Positions 18,803 through 27,094 of a DNA stretch of 64,000 nt are shown here, piece by piece. Position 1 is the first letter of the stretch; each line of letters starts with the position of its first letter. The position numbers and the translations under genes are program-made. Below the pieces are notes generated by a model, which worked only from the letters and a program-made list of their open reading frames with translations, made no database searches and was not told the origin of the DNA. This DNA comes from Cognatishimia activa (lineage in GTDB: Bacteria > Pseudomonadota > Alphaproteobacteria > Rhodobacterales > Rhodobacteraceae): contig NZ_CYTO01000008.1 of the NCBI RefSeq assembly GCF_001458335.1, positions 62,001 to 126,000 of the forward strand. Reading direction: 5' to 3'.

Positions 18803-18824
18803 CTATATAGGATAAACCCTATAT
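18803..18824. promoter_or_regulatory. Candidate operator between decarboxylase and ArsR gene
   Basis: ATATAGG (18805-18811) and CCTATAT (18818-18824) are a perfect inverted repeat with a 6-base spacer that runs into the ArsR start codon. The left arm lies within the self-palindrome CTATATAG (18803-18810), and a further CTATAT lies at 18787-18792. The position suits autorepression and control of the divergent decarboxylase. Confidence 0.5.
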
Positions 18825-19152
18825 GCCAAAGCAAATATCTGAAACCATCCAGATGCTGCGCGCGGTTTCCAACCCGCACAGGGCACAGATTCTTGATTGG
18901 CTCTTGGATCCTGAGGCAAATTTCCCGCCACAAAAGGATGGGGATTTAGTTCAGGACGGCGTCTGCGTTGGCTTCATCACGGACAAAGCCGGATTAAGCC
19001 AACCAACGGTGACAGCTCACATGCGCACTCTGGAAGCTGCAGGCTTGGTAACCTCCAAAAAAATCAAGAACTGGGTCTTCTACAAAATCCGCGCCGCAGC
19101 TCTTTTGAAAATTGGCCAAATATTCAGTGATGCCTCAGAAGCTGCGCCATAG
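18823..19152 (+). CDS. ArsR-family winged-helix regulator
   Basis: A 109-residue DNA-binding protein. The helix-turn-helix is about residues 53-75 (ITDKAGLSQPTVTAHMRTL), followed by the wing VTSKKIKNWVFYKI. The N-terminal helix MLRAVSNPHRAQILDWL is typical of ArsR. An unusual 20-residue acidic insert (about 28-48) containing the only cysteine precedes the recognition region. No metal-binding cysteine pair is present, so a small-molecule or redox signal is more likely than a metal. Divergent from the decarboxylase across a 58-base region holding palindromes, it probably controls that gene. Confidence 0.85.
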   Translation: MPKQISETIQMLRAVSNPHRAQILDWLLDPEANFPPQKDGDLVQDGVCVGFITDKAGLSQPTVTAHMRTLEAAGLVTSKKIKNWVFYKIRAAALLKIGQIFSDASEAAP

Positions 19153-19155
19153 TAG

Positions 19156-19302
19156 CCGACCTATGCGGCTTTCCATCAGACCAAAACTCATGTATGGCGC
19201 TTCTATCTGAGACGAGTGCAAAGGCCTCGGCACGCGAAAGAAAGATAGATGAGGTCGGTGGCAATGGGGCCACCATGTAAACGGGAGACCCGGAGGGCCG
19301 GG
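19156..19302 (+). promoter_or_regulatory. Structured leader of pnp
   Basis: Nested stems can be drawn. CCGACCT (19156-19162) pairs with AGGTCGG (19252-19258). Inside that, TCTATCT (19202-19208) pairs with AGATAGA (19243-19249). Inside that, CGAGTGC (19213-19219) pairs with GCACGCG (19230-19236) with one mismatch. Two further hairpins follow: GGTGGC/GCCACC (19257-19274) and CCCGG/CCGGG (19289-19302). In E. coli, pnp is autoregulated through an RNase III-cut leader stem; a similar role here is inferred. Confidence 0.5.
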
Positions 19303-19326
19303 AGTGCTCCTACTTAGGATACGATG

Positions 19327-21468
19327 ATGTTCACAGAAACAAAGAAAACGATGCAGTGGGGCGAAGAAACCCTCACTCTGGAAACGGGTAAAGTTGCCCG
19401 TCAGGCAGACGGCACCGTGATCGCCACTTTGGGCGAGACCAGCGTCATGGCCAATGTGACCTTTGCGAAGGCACCAAAACCAGGTCAGGACTTTTTCCCT
19501 CTGACCGTTCACTACCAAGAAAAATACTACGCTGCCGGTAAAGTTCCTGGCGGCTTCTTCAAGCGCGAAGCGCGCCCGACTGAAAAAGAAACACTGACAG
19601 CACGTTTGATCGACCGTCCGATCCGTCCGCTGTTTGTGGAAGGCTTCAAACACGAAGTTCTGGTGATGTGTACCGTTCTGTCCCACGATCTGGTCAACGA
19701 CCCAGACATGGTGGCGATGATCGCGGCCTCTGCTGCGCTGACCATTTCCGGTGCGCCATTCATGGGCCCAATCGGTGCGGCACGTGTTGGCTTTGAAGAC
19801 GGCGAATACATCCTGAACCCACAAGTCGATGACATGCAGGATCTGCGCAACAACCCAGACCAGCGTCTGGACCTTGTTGTGGCCGGCACCAAAGACGCCG
19901 TGATGATGGTTGAATCAGAAGCATACGAACTGACCGAAGCAGAGATGCTGGGTGCGGTTAAGTTTGCTCATGATGCGATCCAACCGGTGATCGATCTGAT
20001 CATCGAGCTGGCAGAAGAAGCGGCAAAAGAGCCGTTTGACTTCCAACCACCAGAATACACAGAGCTGTTTGAGGCGGTAAAAGCAGCTGGTGAAACCCAG
20101 ATGCGCGCAGCTTTCGCTCTGACTGACAAGCAAGAGCGCACATCTGCGGTTGCAGCGGCGCGTGAAGCGATCAAAGAAGCTCTGACTGAAGAGCAACTGG
20201 AAGACGCGAACCTCGGTTCCGCAATGAAGAAGCTGGAAGCAGGCATCCTGCGCGGCGACGTTGTGAAAACCGGCAAGCGTATCGACGGTCGTGACACTGA
20301 CACAGTGCGCGCGATTGAGTCTCAAGTTGGCCTGCTGCCACGGACCCACGGTTCTGCGCTTTTCACACGCGGCGAAACCCAAGGTCTGGTTGTGACCACT
20401 CTGGGTACTGGCGACGATGAGCAAATCATCGACGCGCTGCACGGCAACTTCCGTTCCAACTTCCTGCTGCACTATAACTTCCCTCCATATTCCGTGGGTG
20501 AAGTTGGTCGTGTGGGTTCCCCGGGTCGTCGTGAGATCGGTCACGGCAAACTGGCATGGCGCGCGCTTCAGGCGGTTCTGCCAGCGGCAACCGACTTCCC
20601 TTACACCATCCGCGTGGTCTCTGAGATCACCGAATCCAACGGTTCGTCTTCCATGGCGTCCGTATGTGGTGGCTCCCTGTCCATGATGGATGCAGGCGTT
20701 CCGCTGAAATCCGCGGTGGCTGGTGTTGCGATGGGTCTGATTCTGGAAGACGACGGCTCTTACGCGATCCTGACCGACATCCTGGGTGACGAAGATCACC
20801 TCGGCGACATGGACTTCAAAGTGGCGGGTACCGAGAACGGCATCACGTCCCTGCAGATGGACATCAAGGTCGCAGGCATCACACCTGAGATCATGGAAAA
20901 GGCCCTCGCACAGGCGAAAGAAGGCCGGATGCACATCCTGGGTGAGATGAACAAAGCCCTGTCTGGCGCGTCTGACTTCTCTGTCCACGCACCACGCATC
21001 GAGACCATGAACATCCCAACCGACAAGATCCGTGAAGTGATCGGTTCTGGCGGTAAGGTGATCCGTGAGATCGTGGAAGTGTCCGGCGCGAAAGTGGACA
21101 TTAACGACGAAGGCGTGATCAAGATCGCATCTCCGAACGGTGAGTCCATCCAGAAAGCCTATGACATGATCCACGCGATCGTGGCAGAGCCTGAGGAAGG
21201 CGCGATTTACACCGGTAAGGTTGTTAAGATCGTCGACTTCGGTGCCTTCGTGAACTTCTTTGGCAAGCGCGACGGTCTGGTGCACGTGTCCCAAATCGAA
21301 AACCGCCGCCTGAACCACCCATCTGACGTTTTGAAAGAAGGTCAGGAAGTGAAGGTGAAACTGCTGGGCTTTGACGACCGCGGTAAAGTTCGCCTGTCCA
21401 TGAAAGTGGTTGATCAGGAAACCGGTGAAGAGGTTGTGCCTGAGAAGAAAGAAAAGAAAGAAGACTAA
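19327..21468 (+). CDS. pnp: Polyribonucleotide nucleotidyltransferase (PNPase)
   Basis: A phosphorolytic 3'-5' exoribonuclease and degradosome component of 713 residues. It has two RNase PH domains separated by a helical domain (about 1-230 and 310-545), then a KH domain with [15 protein letters not shown] and a C-terminal S1 domain with [14 protein letters not shown]. It ends in a lysine/glutamate-rich tail. I take the second of two adjacent ATGs (19327), seven bases after AGGA. A leader of about 170 bases that can fold into hairpins precedes it. A strong terminator follows. Confidence 0.97.
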   Translation: MFTETKKTMQWGEETLTLETGKVARQADGTVIATLGETSVMANVTFAKAPKPGQDFFPLTVHYQEKYYAAGKVPGGFFKREARPTEKETLTARLIDRPIRPLFVEGFKHEVLVMCTVLSHDLVNDPDMVAMIAASAALTISGAPFMGPIGAARVGFEDGEYILNPQVDDMQDLRNNPDQRLDLVVAGTKDAVMMVESEAYELTEAEMLGAVKFAHDAIQPVIDLIIELAEEAAKEPFDFQPPEYTELFEAVKAAGETQMRAAFALTDKQERTSAVAAAREAIKEALTEEQLEDANLGSAMKKLEAGILRGDVVKTGKRIDGRDTDTVRAIESQVGLLPRTHGSALFTRGETQGLVVTTLGTGDDEQIIDALHGNFRSNFLLHYNFPPYSVGEVGRVGSPGRREIGHGKLAWRALQAVLPAATDFPYTIRVVSEITESNGSSSMASVCGGSLSMMDAGVPLKSAVAGVAMGLILEDDGSYAILTDILGDEDHLGDMDFKVAGTENGITSLQMDIKVAGITPEIMEKALAQAKEGRMHILGEMNKALSGASDFSVHAPRIETMNIPTDKIREVIGSGGKVIREIVEVSGAKVDINDEGVIKIASPNGESIQKAYDMIHAIVAEPEEGAIYTGKVVKIVDFGAFVNFFGKRDGLVHVSQIENRRLNHPSDVLKEGQEVKVKLLGFDDRGKVRLSMKVVDQETGEEVVPEKKEKKED

Positions 21469-21489
21469 GTCTTTTTAGCTTTCAAACGA

Positions 21490-21518
21490 AAAGCCCCGCT
21501 CTTGAGCGGGGCTTTTTT
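21490..21518 (+). terminator. Intrinsic terminator of pnp
   Basis: AAGCCCCGCT (21491-21500) pairs with AGCGGGGCTT (21505-21514), with a 4-base loop and a run of six T. The flanking A-rich left side lets it work also for the convergent pseudouridine synthase gene. Confidence 0.92.
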
Positions 21519-21540
21519 GTTCCTAAGATTTAAGGCCGGA

Positions 21541-22194
21541 TCAAAACTCCGGCTTCGCTCGAAAACTCAACCCCTTGCCGCTTTCAGGATGATTGATCCG
21601 GAGTTCCTCAGAATGCAGCATCAGCCTTTTATGCTCACCCGTCGTTTCTGGTGCATATAAGGGATCTCCCAAAATCGGATGCCCCAAAGCCAACATATGG
21701 ACGCGCAATTGGTGGCTGCGCCCGGTTTTCGGGAATAGCCGGACACGAGATTTCTCGTCTGAAACTTTCAGAACCCGCCAATCGGTCACCGCAGGTTTCC
21801 CGGTTTCGTGGCACACTTTTTGCAAAGGCCGATTGGGCCAATCCACGATCAGTGGGAGGTCGACGGTTCCTGTCTTTTCCGCCACGCGTCCTTGCACCCG
21901 CGCCACGTAAGTCTTCTTGGTGCTGCGCTTTTCAAATTGCATGGACAGGCTACGCTGCGCATGGGGCGTCAGGGCAAAGACAATCACTCCTGAAGTGTCA
22001 CGATCCAAACGATGCACGAGAAGCGCGTCGGGAAAGGCCGCCTGAACACGGGACAGTAAACAATCCGCTAGGTGCTCGCCCTTTCCCGGCACAGACAGAA
22101 GCCCGCTGGGTTTGTTAACAGCAATCACATGGCCATCTTCATGCAGGATGTCCAAGGGACCCTGTGGGGGTTTGTAGGGCGTGATTTGAGTCAT
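21541..22194 (-). CDS. RluA-family RNA pseudouridine synthase
   Basis: A 217-residue pseudouridine synthase with the catalytic aspartate in LVHRLDRDTSGV, preceded by VIAVNKPSGLLSVPGK. No S4 RNA-binding domain is present and the length is short, like RluA, which modifies 23S U746 and tRNA U32; that specificity is inferred from size only. It converges on pnp across a shared terminator. It lies 37 bases upstream of rarD on the same map side but is read away from it. Confidence 0.9.
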   Translation of the reverse strand: MTQITPYKPPQGPLDILHEDGHVIAVNKPSGLLSVPGKGEHLADCLLSRVQAAFPDALLVHRLDRDTSGVIVFALTPHAQRSLSMQFEKRSTKKTYVARVQGRVAEKTGTVDLPLIVDWPNRPLQKVCHETGKPAVTDWRVLKVSDEKSRVRLFPKTGRSHQLRVHMLALGHPILGDPLYAPETTGEHKRLMLHSEELRINHPESGKGLSFRAKPEF

Positions 22195-22231
22195 GACGCG
22201 GGCATACCCCTGCCCATCGTTTAGGGCAAGC

Positions 22232-23119
22232 TTAGGCGCGGCGCATTTCGCGGATCATAGACACAGAGTAAATCACCAAAGCGGTCCAAATCATGGGGAA
22301 CGCGATGAGGCGGCTTTGATCGAGCTCTTCGTTGAACACGAAGACTGCGAGAATGAAGATCATGCTCGGCGCGATGTATTGCAAGATACCCGCGGTTGAG
22401 AGGCGGATCAGCTTTGCACCATTGGCATAGATCATCAAAGGAATTGCGGTGACGATCCCAGCGGCCAGCAGAACCCAAGTGTCTCTCGCATTGCTCAGAA
22501 AGACCCCTTCACCTGAGGCGGCGAGGTAGATCAGATAGGCTGTGGCTGGCGCGGATAAGATCAAGACTTCGAGCAAGAACCCTTGGTTTGGACCGATAGG
22601 AAGTGACTTCTTGCAATAGGCGTAAAACCCCCAGCTAAATGTCAGCCCCAGCGGAATCCATGGTGGCGCAGGAGCGGCCACAAACAAGACCAGAACCGCA
22701 GCGGCAGCGATTAGGATCGAGACCATTTGCATCTTTGTGGGCCGCTCGCCCAACAACATAGCGGCCAGGAACATCGAGAAGAGTGGGTTGATATAATAGC
22801 CAAGCGCGGCGTCAGCCGCCCGCTCAATTGAAATCGCGTAGACATAGATGCCCCAGTTCACAGACACCAACGCAGCCGTGACACAGGCCATGGCCAACAT
22901 TCGCGGGTTTTTGATCGCCTGTCGCAACTCTTTGGTCCGCCTCAGGACCAGCAAAACAGCACCCGCAATCGGCACAGACCAGATCACCCGATGCGCCACG
23001 ACTTCGGCCGCGGGCACGTGATCCACTAGCTTCATGTAAAGCGGTAGGAAACCCCACAGCCCATAAGCTGTGATCGCCAATACCAAACCCCGTGGGGTGT
23101 CTTGATCTTGATTTGCCAT
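22232..23119 (-). CDS. rarD: EamA-family transporter RarD
   Basis: An integral membrane protein of 295 residues with about ten hydrophobic segments arranged as two EamA repeats. YGLWGFLPLYMKL and the ELRQAIKNPRMLAM loop are typical of RarD, a putative drug/metabolite permease. I take the ATG at 23119 over an in-frame GTG at 23146, since family proteins begin close to the first membrane helix. The transported substrate is unknown. Confidence 0.88.
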   Translation of the reverse strand: MANQDQDTPRGLVLAITAYGLWGFLPLYMKLVDHVPAAEVVAHRVIWSVPIAGAVLLVLRRTKELRQAIKNPRMLAMACVTAALVSVNWGIYVYAISIERAADAALGYYINPLFSMFLAAMLLGERPTKMQMVSILIAAAAVLVLFVAAPAPPWIPLGLTFSWGFYAYCKKSLPIGPNQGFLLEVLILSAPATAYLIYLAASGEGVFLSNARDTWVLLAAGIVTAIPLMIYANGAKLIRLSTAGILQYIAPSMIFILAVFVFNEELDQSRLIAFPMIWTALVIYSVSMIREMRRA

Positions 23120-23167
23120 TGGGGAAATCCGTTTCGTTTCACCCACACATTAGAACCGAAATATGTT

Positions 23168-23184
23168 CCGGGTCATCAACCCGG
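23168..23184. promoter_or_regulatory. Palindrome in the rarD / secreted-protein divergent region
   Basis: CCGGGT (23168-23173) and ACCCGG (23179-23184) form a perfect inverted repeat with a 5-base spacer in the divergent intergenic region. It could be an operator or a small hairpin; no regulator is adjacent. Confidence 0.3.
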
Positions 23185-23260
23185 TTCATGATTTTTCGTG
23201 ATGGGTGCGACGGAAGTTTGTGATGGATGCGTTCAACTCTTGAAACACAAGGAGAGGGCC

Positions 23261-23581
23261 ATGCGCCATTTGACCTACGCAGCTATATTTTTATTGGGAG
23301 CTTTAAGCCTCGCATCCGTTGCGACCTCGCAAACGCTGGAACGAGGCAAACGGCCAACAGACAAGATCGCAGCTGATCTCAATATTCCGGAAACGGTTTT
23401 TGTGGAGTGCTTCAGCGATGTGATGCCCGATCGCAATCACAACCCGAGCGGGGCAAAGCAAAGGGCAAATAAAGCCATTCTGCTACCTTGCCTGCAGGCG
23501 GAGAATCCTGAGATCACCAACCGCCTGCTAGACGAGGTCATGGACCGCTACCGGCCCGAAGGGCCGATGCGGAGGTCATAA
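23261..23581 (+). CDS. Small secreted protein of unknown function
   Basis: A 106-residue protein with a signal peptide (about residues 1-22, ending ATS-Q). The mature part holds two cysteines, in VFVECFSDV and LLPCLQAEN, which could form a disulfide, and a helical C-terminus. The start at 23261 has GGAGAGG three bases upstream; in-frame starts further upstream lack a signal sequence. I do not recognise a family. The stop is three bases before the convergent stop of the FAD/GcvT enzyme. It is divergent from rarD. Confidence 0.7.
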   Translation: MRHLTYAAIFLLGALSLASVATSQTLERGKRPTDKIAADLNIPETVFVECFSDVMPDRNHNPSGAKQRANKAILLPCLQAENPEITNRLLDEVMDRYRPEGPMRRS

Positions 23582-23584
23582 AGC

Positions 23585-26035
23585 TTAGGCCTTCACCCGC
23601 TCAGATGTCGGATCGTACATGGGTTTCAGCGAGGCTTCCGCTTTGACCCGTGTGCCCATCACATCAATCTCGTAGGTCGATGCCAGAACATCCGCCGCCT
23701 TTTCGCCAGCGCATGGCACGTAACCCAAACCAATAGCGCCGCCCAAATGGTGACCATAGGCACCGGAGGTCAGATAGCTGACGACCTCACCATCCCGAAG
23801 GATTGGCTCGTTGTGATAGAGCAGCGGCTCTGAATCTGTCAGTTTGAACTGAAGCATACGGTTTTGCGGCCCGGTTTCTTTGCGTTGAAGAACGGCGTCG
23901 CGACCAATGAAGTCCGGCTTGTCGGTTTTCACCGCGAAGCCCAACCCAGCATCGATTACGTGATCTTCGCAGGTGATGTCGTGACCAAAGTGGCGGAAAC
24001 CTTTTTCGATCCGGCACGTATCCATCATGTGCATGCCGCACAGCTTGAGGTCGAGATCCTGCCCCGCTTCCCACAGCGTTTCAAAGGCGTGCCCAGCCAT
24101 GTCAGAGGACACGTAGACCTCCCAACCCAGTTCACCCACGTAGGTCACGCGGTGCACACGGGCGAGCCCCATGCCCAGTTCGATCTCTTGCGCCGTACCG
24201 AATGGGTTTACAGCATTGGAGAAATCGTTCGGGGAGACCATTTCCAGCAGCTTCCGAGAGTTCGGCCCCATGACTGCCAGAACCGCTTCACCCGGTGTCA
24301 CATCAGTGATGACCACATTGAAGTCGCCTTTGTTGCGCATCATCCAAGTCTGATCCGCTTGGCGAGTCGCCGCCGGTGTGACAACCAGATAGGCGGTTTC
24401 AGACAGTCGCGTAACTGTGACGTCAGCCTCGATCCCACCGGTGCGGTTCAGGAATTGTGTGTAGACGATCTTGCCAACCGGCACGTCGTACTGACCACCA
24501 CCAACATAGTTCATGTATGCGGTCGCGTCGGGACCTTCGACGCGGATCTTGCCAAACGAGGACATGTCATACATGCCGACATTTTCGCGGATCGCTTTGT
24601 GTTCTTGCGCGACGTTCCCAAAGAAGTTCTGGCGCTTCCAGCTGTATTTGTATTCCGCTTCCTGGCCCGCGTCGGCGATCCAGTTGGCGCGCTCCCAACC
24701 GGCGAACTCGCCCATAACGGCACCGTTTTCCAGCAGGTGATGATGTAGCGGAGAGCGACGCACACCGCGCGCTGTCTCTTTTTGTTTGAACGGGAAGTGG
24801 TCTTTATAAAGCAGACCCAGCGTCTCACGAGAGCGCTCTTCCAAGTACTTGCCGTTGTTCTGGAACGGCTGCATCCGCGCAATATCCACGTCGCCCAAGT
24901 CAAACGGACGCTCACCGGTTGTCATCCATTCAGAGAGCGCAAGACCTGCACCACCCGCAGATTGGATACCGATGGAGTTAAACCCGGCAGCAACCCAAAC
25001 GTTGTCCATCTCTGGTGCAAGACCGAGGTGGTAAGCATCGTCCGGGGTGAAGGATTCAGGACCATTGAAGAAGGTGTGAATGCCTGCTTCCGCAAGGATC
25101 GGCATACGTTCGACTGCCATTTCCAAAATCGGTTCGAAATGGTCGAAGTCTTCGGGCAATTGGTCGAACTCAAAGTCAGATGGAATGCCATCTACTGCCC
25201 AAGGTTTCGCTTCTGGCTCAAACGCGCCCAACAGAATTTTGCCAGCATCTTCTTTGTAATAGGCGTATTCATCAGGGACACGCAGCACTGGTAGCTGCGA
25301 CATGCCCTCAATGTTCTCAGTCACGATGTAGAAATGTTCACAGGCCTGCAAAGGCACGTTTACGCCGGCCATCTTACCGACTTCACGTCCCCACATGCCG
25401 CCACAGTTCACAACCATGTCGCACTCAATAGTGCCGGATGCGGAACCATCATCGGATTCCCATTCCACACCAGTGACTTTGCGGCCTTCCTTGACGAAGC
25501 CAGTTACTTTGGTGCGTTCTTTCACCAAGGCGCCATTTTGCTTTGCGCCTTTGGCGAGTGCCAGTGCGATGTTGCCTGGGTCCCCTTGGCCATCCAACGG
25601 CAGATAAACCGCGCCTTTGATGCCATCTAGATTGATGTGGGGATACATCTCTAAAACGCGTTCGTTCGAGATTTCTTCAACCTCAACACCAAACGCACGC
25701 GCCATCGCTGCTTGGCGATAGATCTCTTCTTTGCGTTCTTCAGTAAGGGCCACAGTGATGGAACCGTTACGTTTAAAACCTGTCGCAACACCGGTCTCTT
25801 CTTCCAAAGTACCGTAAAGCTCTTGCGAGTACTTCGCGAGCTTTGTCATGTTTTTGGTTGCGCGCAACTGCGCGATCAGACCGGCCGCATGCCAAGTGGT
25901 GCCCGAGGTCAACTGCTTGCGTTCAAGCAGGACCACATCGGTCCATCCTTTCTTGGCCAAGTGGTAAGCAACGGAACACCCGATGACACCACCACCAACG
26001 ATGACAACACGGGCTTTGGCTGGAATATCGCTCAT
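23585..26035 (-). CDS. FAD-dependent oxidoreductase/GcvT fusion (dimethylglycine or sarcosine dehydrogenase-like), copy 1
   Basis: An 816-residue enzyme. The N-terminal DAO-type FAD domain (1-420) has GGGVIGC at 14-20 and TTWHAAG with H49, the position that carries covalent FAD in dimethylglycine and sarcosine dehydrogenases. The C-terminal part (about 430-810) is a GcvT-like tetrahydrofolate-binding domain. Such enzymes demethylate N-methyl amino acids and pass the one-carbon unit to folate. It is the last gene of a minus-strand cluster, 93 bases after the GlxA-type regulator. The exact substrate (dimethylglycine, sarcosine or another N-methyl compound) cannot be decided from sequence. Confidence 0.88.
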   Translation of the reverse strand: MSDIPAKARVVIVGGGVIGCSVAYHLAKKGWTDVVLLERKQLTSGTTWHAAGLIAQLRATKNMTKLAKYSQELYGTLEEETGVATGFKRNGSITVALTEERKEEIYRQAAMARAFGVEVEEISNERVLEMYPHINLDGIKGAVYLPLDGQGDPGNIALALAKGAKQNGALVKERTKVTGFVKEGRKVTGVEWESDDGSASGTIECDMVVNCGGMWGREVGKMAGVNVPLQACEHFYIVTENIEGMSQLPVLRVPDEYAYYKEDAGKILLGAFEPEAKPWAVDGIPSDFEFDQLPEDFDHFEPILEMAVERMPILAEAGIHTFFNGPESFTPDDAYHLGLAPEMDNVWVAAGFNSIGIQSAGGAGLALSEWMTTGERPFDLGDVDIARMQPFQNNGKYLEERSRETLGLLYKDHFPFKQKETARGVRRSPLHHHLLENGAVMGEFAGWERANWIADAGQEAEYKYSWKRQNFFGNVAQEHKAIRENVGMYDMSSFGKIRVEGPDATAYMNYVGGGQYDVPVGKIVYTQFLNRTGGIEADVTVTRLSETAYLVVTPAATRQADQTWMMRNKGDFNVVITDVTPGEAVLAVMGPNSRKLLEMVSPNDFSNAVNPFGTAQEIELGMGLARVHRVTYVGELGWEVYVSSDMAGHAFETLWEAGQDLDLKLCGMHMMDTCRIEKGFRHFGHDITCEDHVIDAGLGFAVKTDKPDFIGRDAVLQRKETGPQNRMLQFKLTDSEPLLYHNEPILRDGEVVSYLTSGAYGHHLGGAIGLGYVPCAGEKAADVLASTYEIDVMGTRVKAEASLKPMYDPTSERVKA

Positions 26036-26128
26036 GACTGCTGATCCTTTAAAATCTCAGAATCTTGGTGCCATGAGTCGGCTCAATGGAATGTGTGATT
26101 TACGACTGAATTGACGCAAAATGCACAA

Positions 26129-27094
26129 TCACGAGATATTTTGCGCGGCCCTGCGTTGCTTACGTAGCACCGCTGGTGTGATGCCGTAAAAGTTCTTGTA
26201 AAGCCCTGAGAAACCATTGCTAAAGCCGCAGGCAAGACCCACGTCCCGCACGCTCATCGTGGTGTTCAGAAGCAAGTTGTTGGCTTTTGTCAGGCGCAGC
26301 TCTCGATAGAACCGGTTAGGCGTGGTGTTCATGTGCAGACGGAATTTTCGTTCCAATGATCGGTTCGATAGGTTCAGCACTTTGACCAATTCGCCGATCG
26401 GCAGCGGGTCCTCAATGTTGGCCTGCATAATCTCGATACATTGATCGAGTTCGCGATCGCCGGTCACCGTGCCCTTCGCGCCAGAGAATGGTTGGGCGGT
26501 GGAAAAGTCGCGGATTTTGTCGTGTAGCAGAATGTTCGCAACGGCCATTTTGGTGGCTGGCGAGACGTGCTGACCGATCAAAGCCAGCGTCACATCGTAA
26601 GTCGTCCCCATACCAGCGCAAGTGACGATACCGCCGTCCTGTGCCGCAATGGCGTGGCCCGTATCCAGCGTACTGCCGCGCTCGTGCATGAGCTCGGTGT
26701 TTTCCCAGTGGGTAGTATGGGAGACAATTTTATCACCGCTGTCTTTGATATAGCGGCTCGCAGCTTCGGCGAGCAAAAACACCGTCGCTTGGCGGTTGGT
26801 ATAGCGGTCGATGACCGGCTGAAGCGAGAGCGCTCCACAGTCGGGGTCCGCGTTGCCAATCACGAAGAGATAGGTGGCGTCAGGACGATCCTCGAATGGG
26901 GTCGTCATCACCATCGCCTCACTGCTTGAGGCAACCGGCCCACCTTGGGTGGACCGGTAGTTCCATTTAAATACGGGGAGCGCGCTGACGCGGTTCGCCA
27001 AGCGCAGTGTATCCACCACGCCCGCGAGTTCCGTCAGCACAAATCCATCGGCGACGACAATGTCGACGACAGAGATTTCCCCGAGCCCATTCAT
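26129..27094 (-). CDS. GlxA-family transcriptional regulator (DJ-1/PfpI plus AraC domains)
   Basis: A 321-residue regulator with a DJ-1/PfpI-like amidotransferase-fold sensor (about 8-185) and a C-terminal AraC DNA-binding domain with two helix-turn-helices (about 215-312; NLSNRSLERKFR and VRDVGLACGFSNGFSGLYKNF). The architecture is that of GbdR, SouR and CdhR, which respond to glycine betaine, dimethylglycine, sarcosine or carnitine in pseudomonads. I take the ATG at 27094, which overlaps the upstream enzyme stop by 4 bases. It lies between two FAD/GcvT genes and probably activates them. Confidence 0.9.
   Translation of the reverse strand: MNGLGEISVVDIVVADGFVLTELAGVVDTLRLANRVSALPVFKWNYRSTQGGPVASSSEAMVMTTPFEDRPDATYLFVIGNADPDCGALSLQPVIDRYTNRQATVFLLAEAASRYIKDSGDKIVSHTTHWENTELMHERGSTLDTGHAIAAQDGGIVTCAGMGTTYDVTLALIGQHVSPATKMAVANILLHDKIRDFSTAQPFSGAKGTVTGDRELDQCIEIMQANIEDPLPIGELVKVLNLSNRSLERKFRLHMNTTPNRFYRELRLTKANNLLLNTTMSVRDVGLACGFSNGFSGLYKNFYGITPAVLRKQRRAAQNIS

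Noticed and set aside
19915-21318. Long minus-strand open frame (467 codons) inside pnp.
   Set aside because: Antisense shadow of a highly expressed gene with strong codon bias; histidine- and cysteine-rich without any recognisable fold and no ribosome site.
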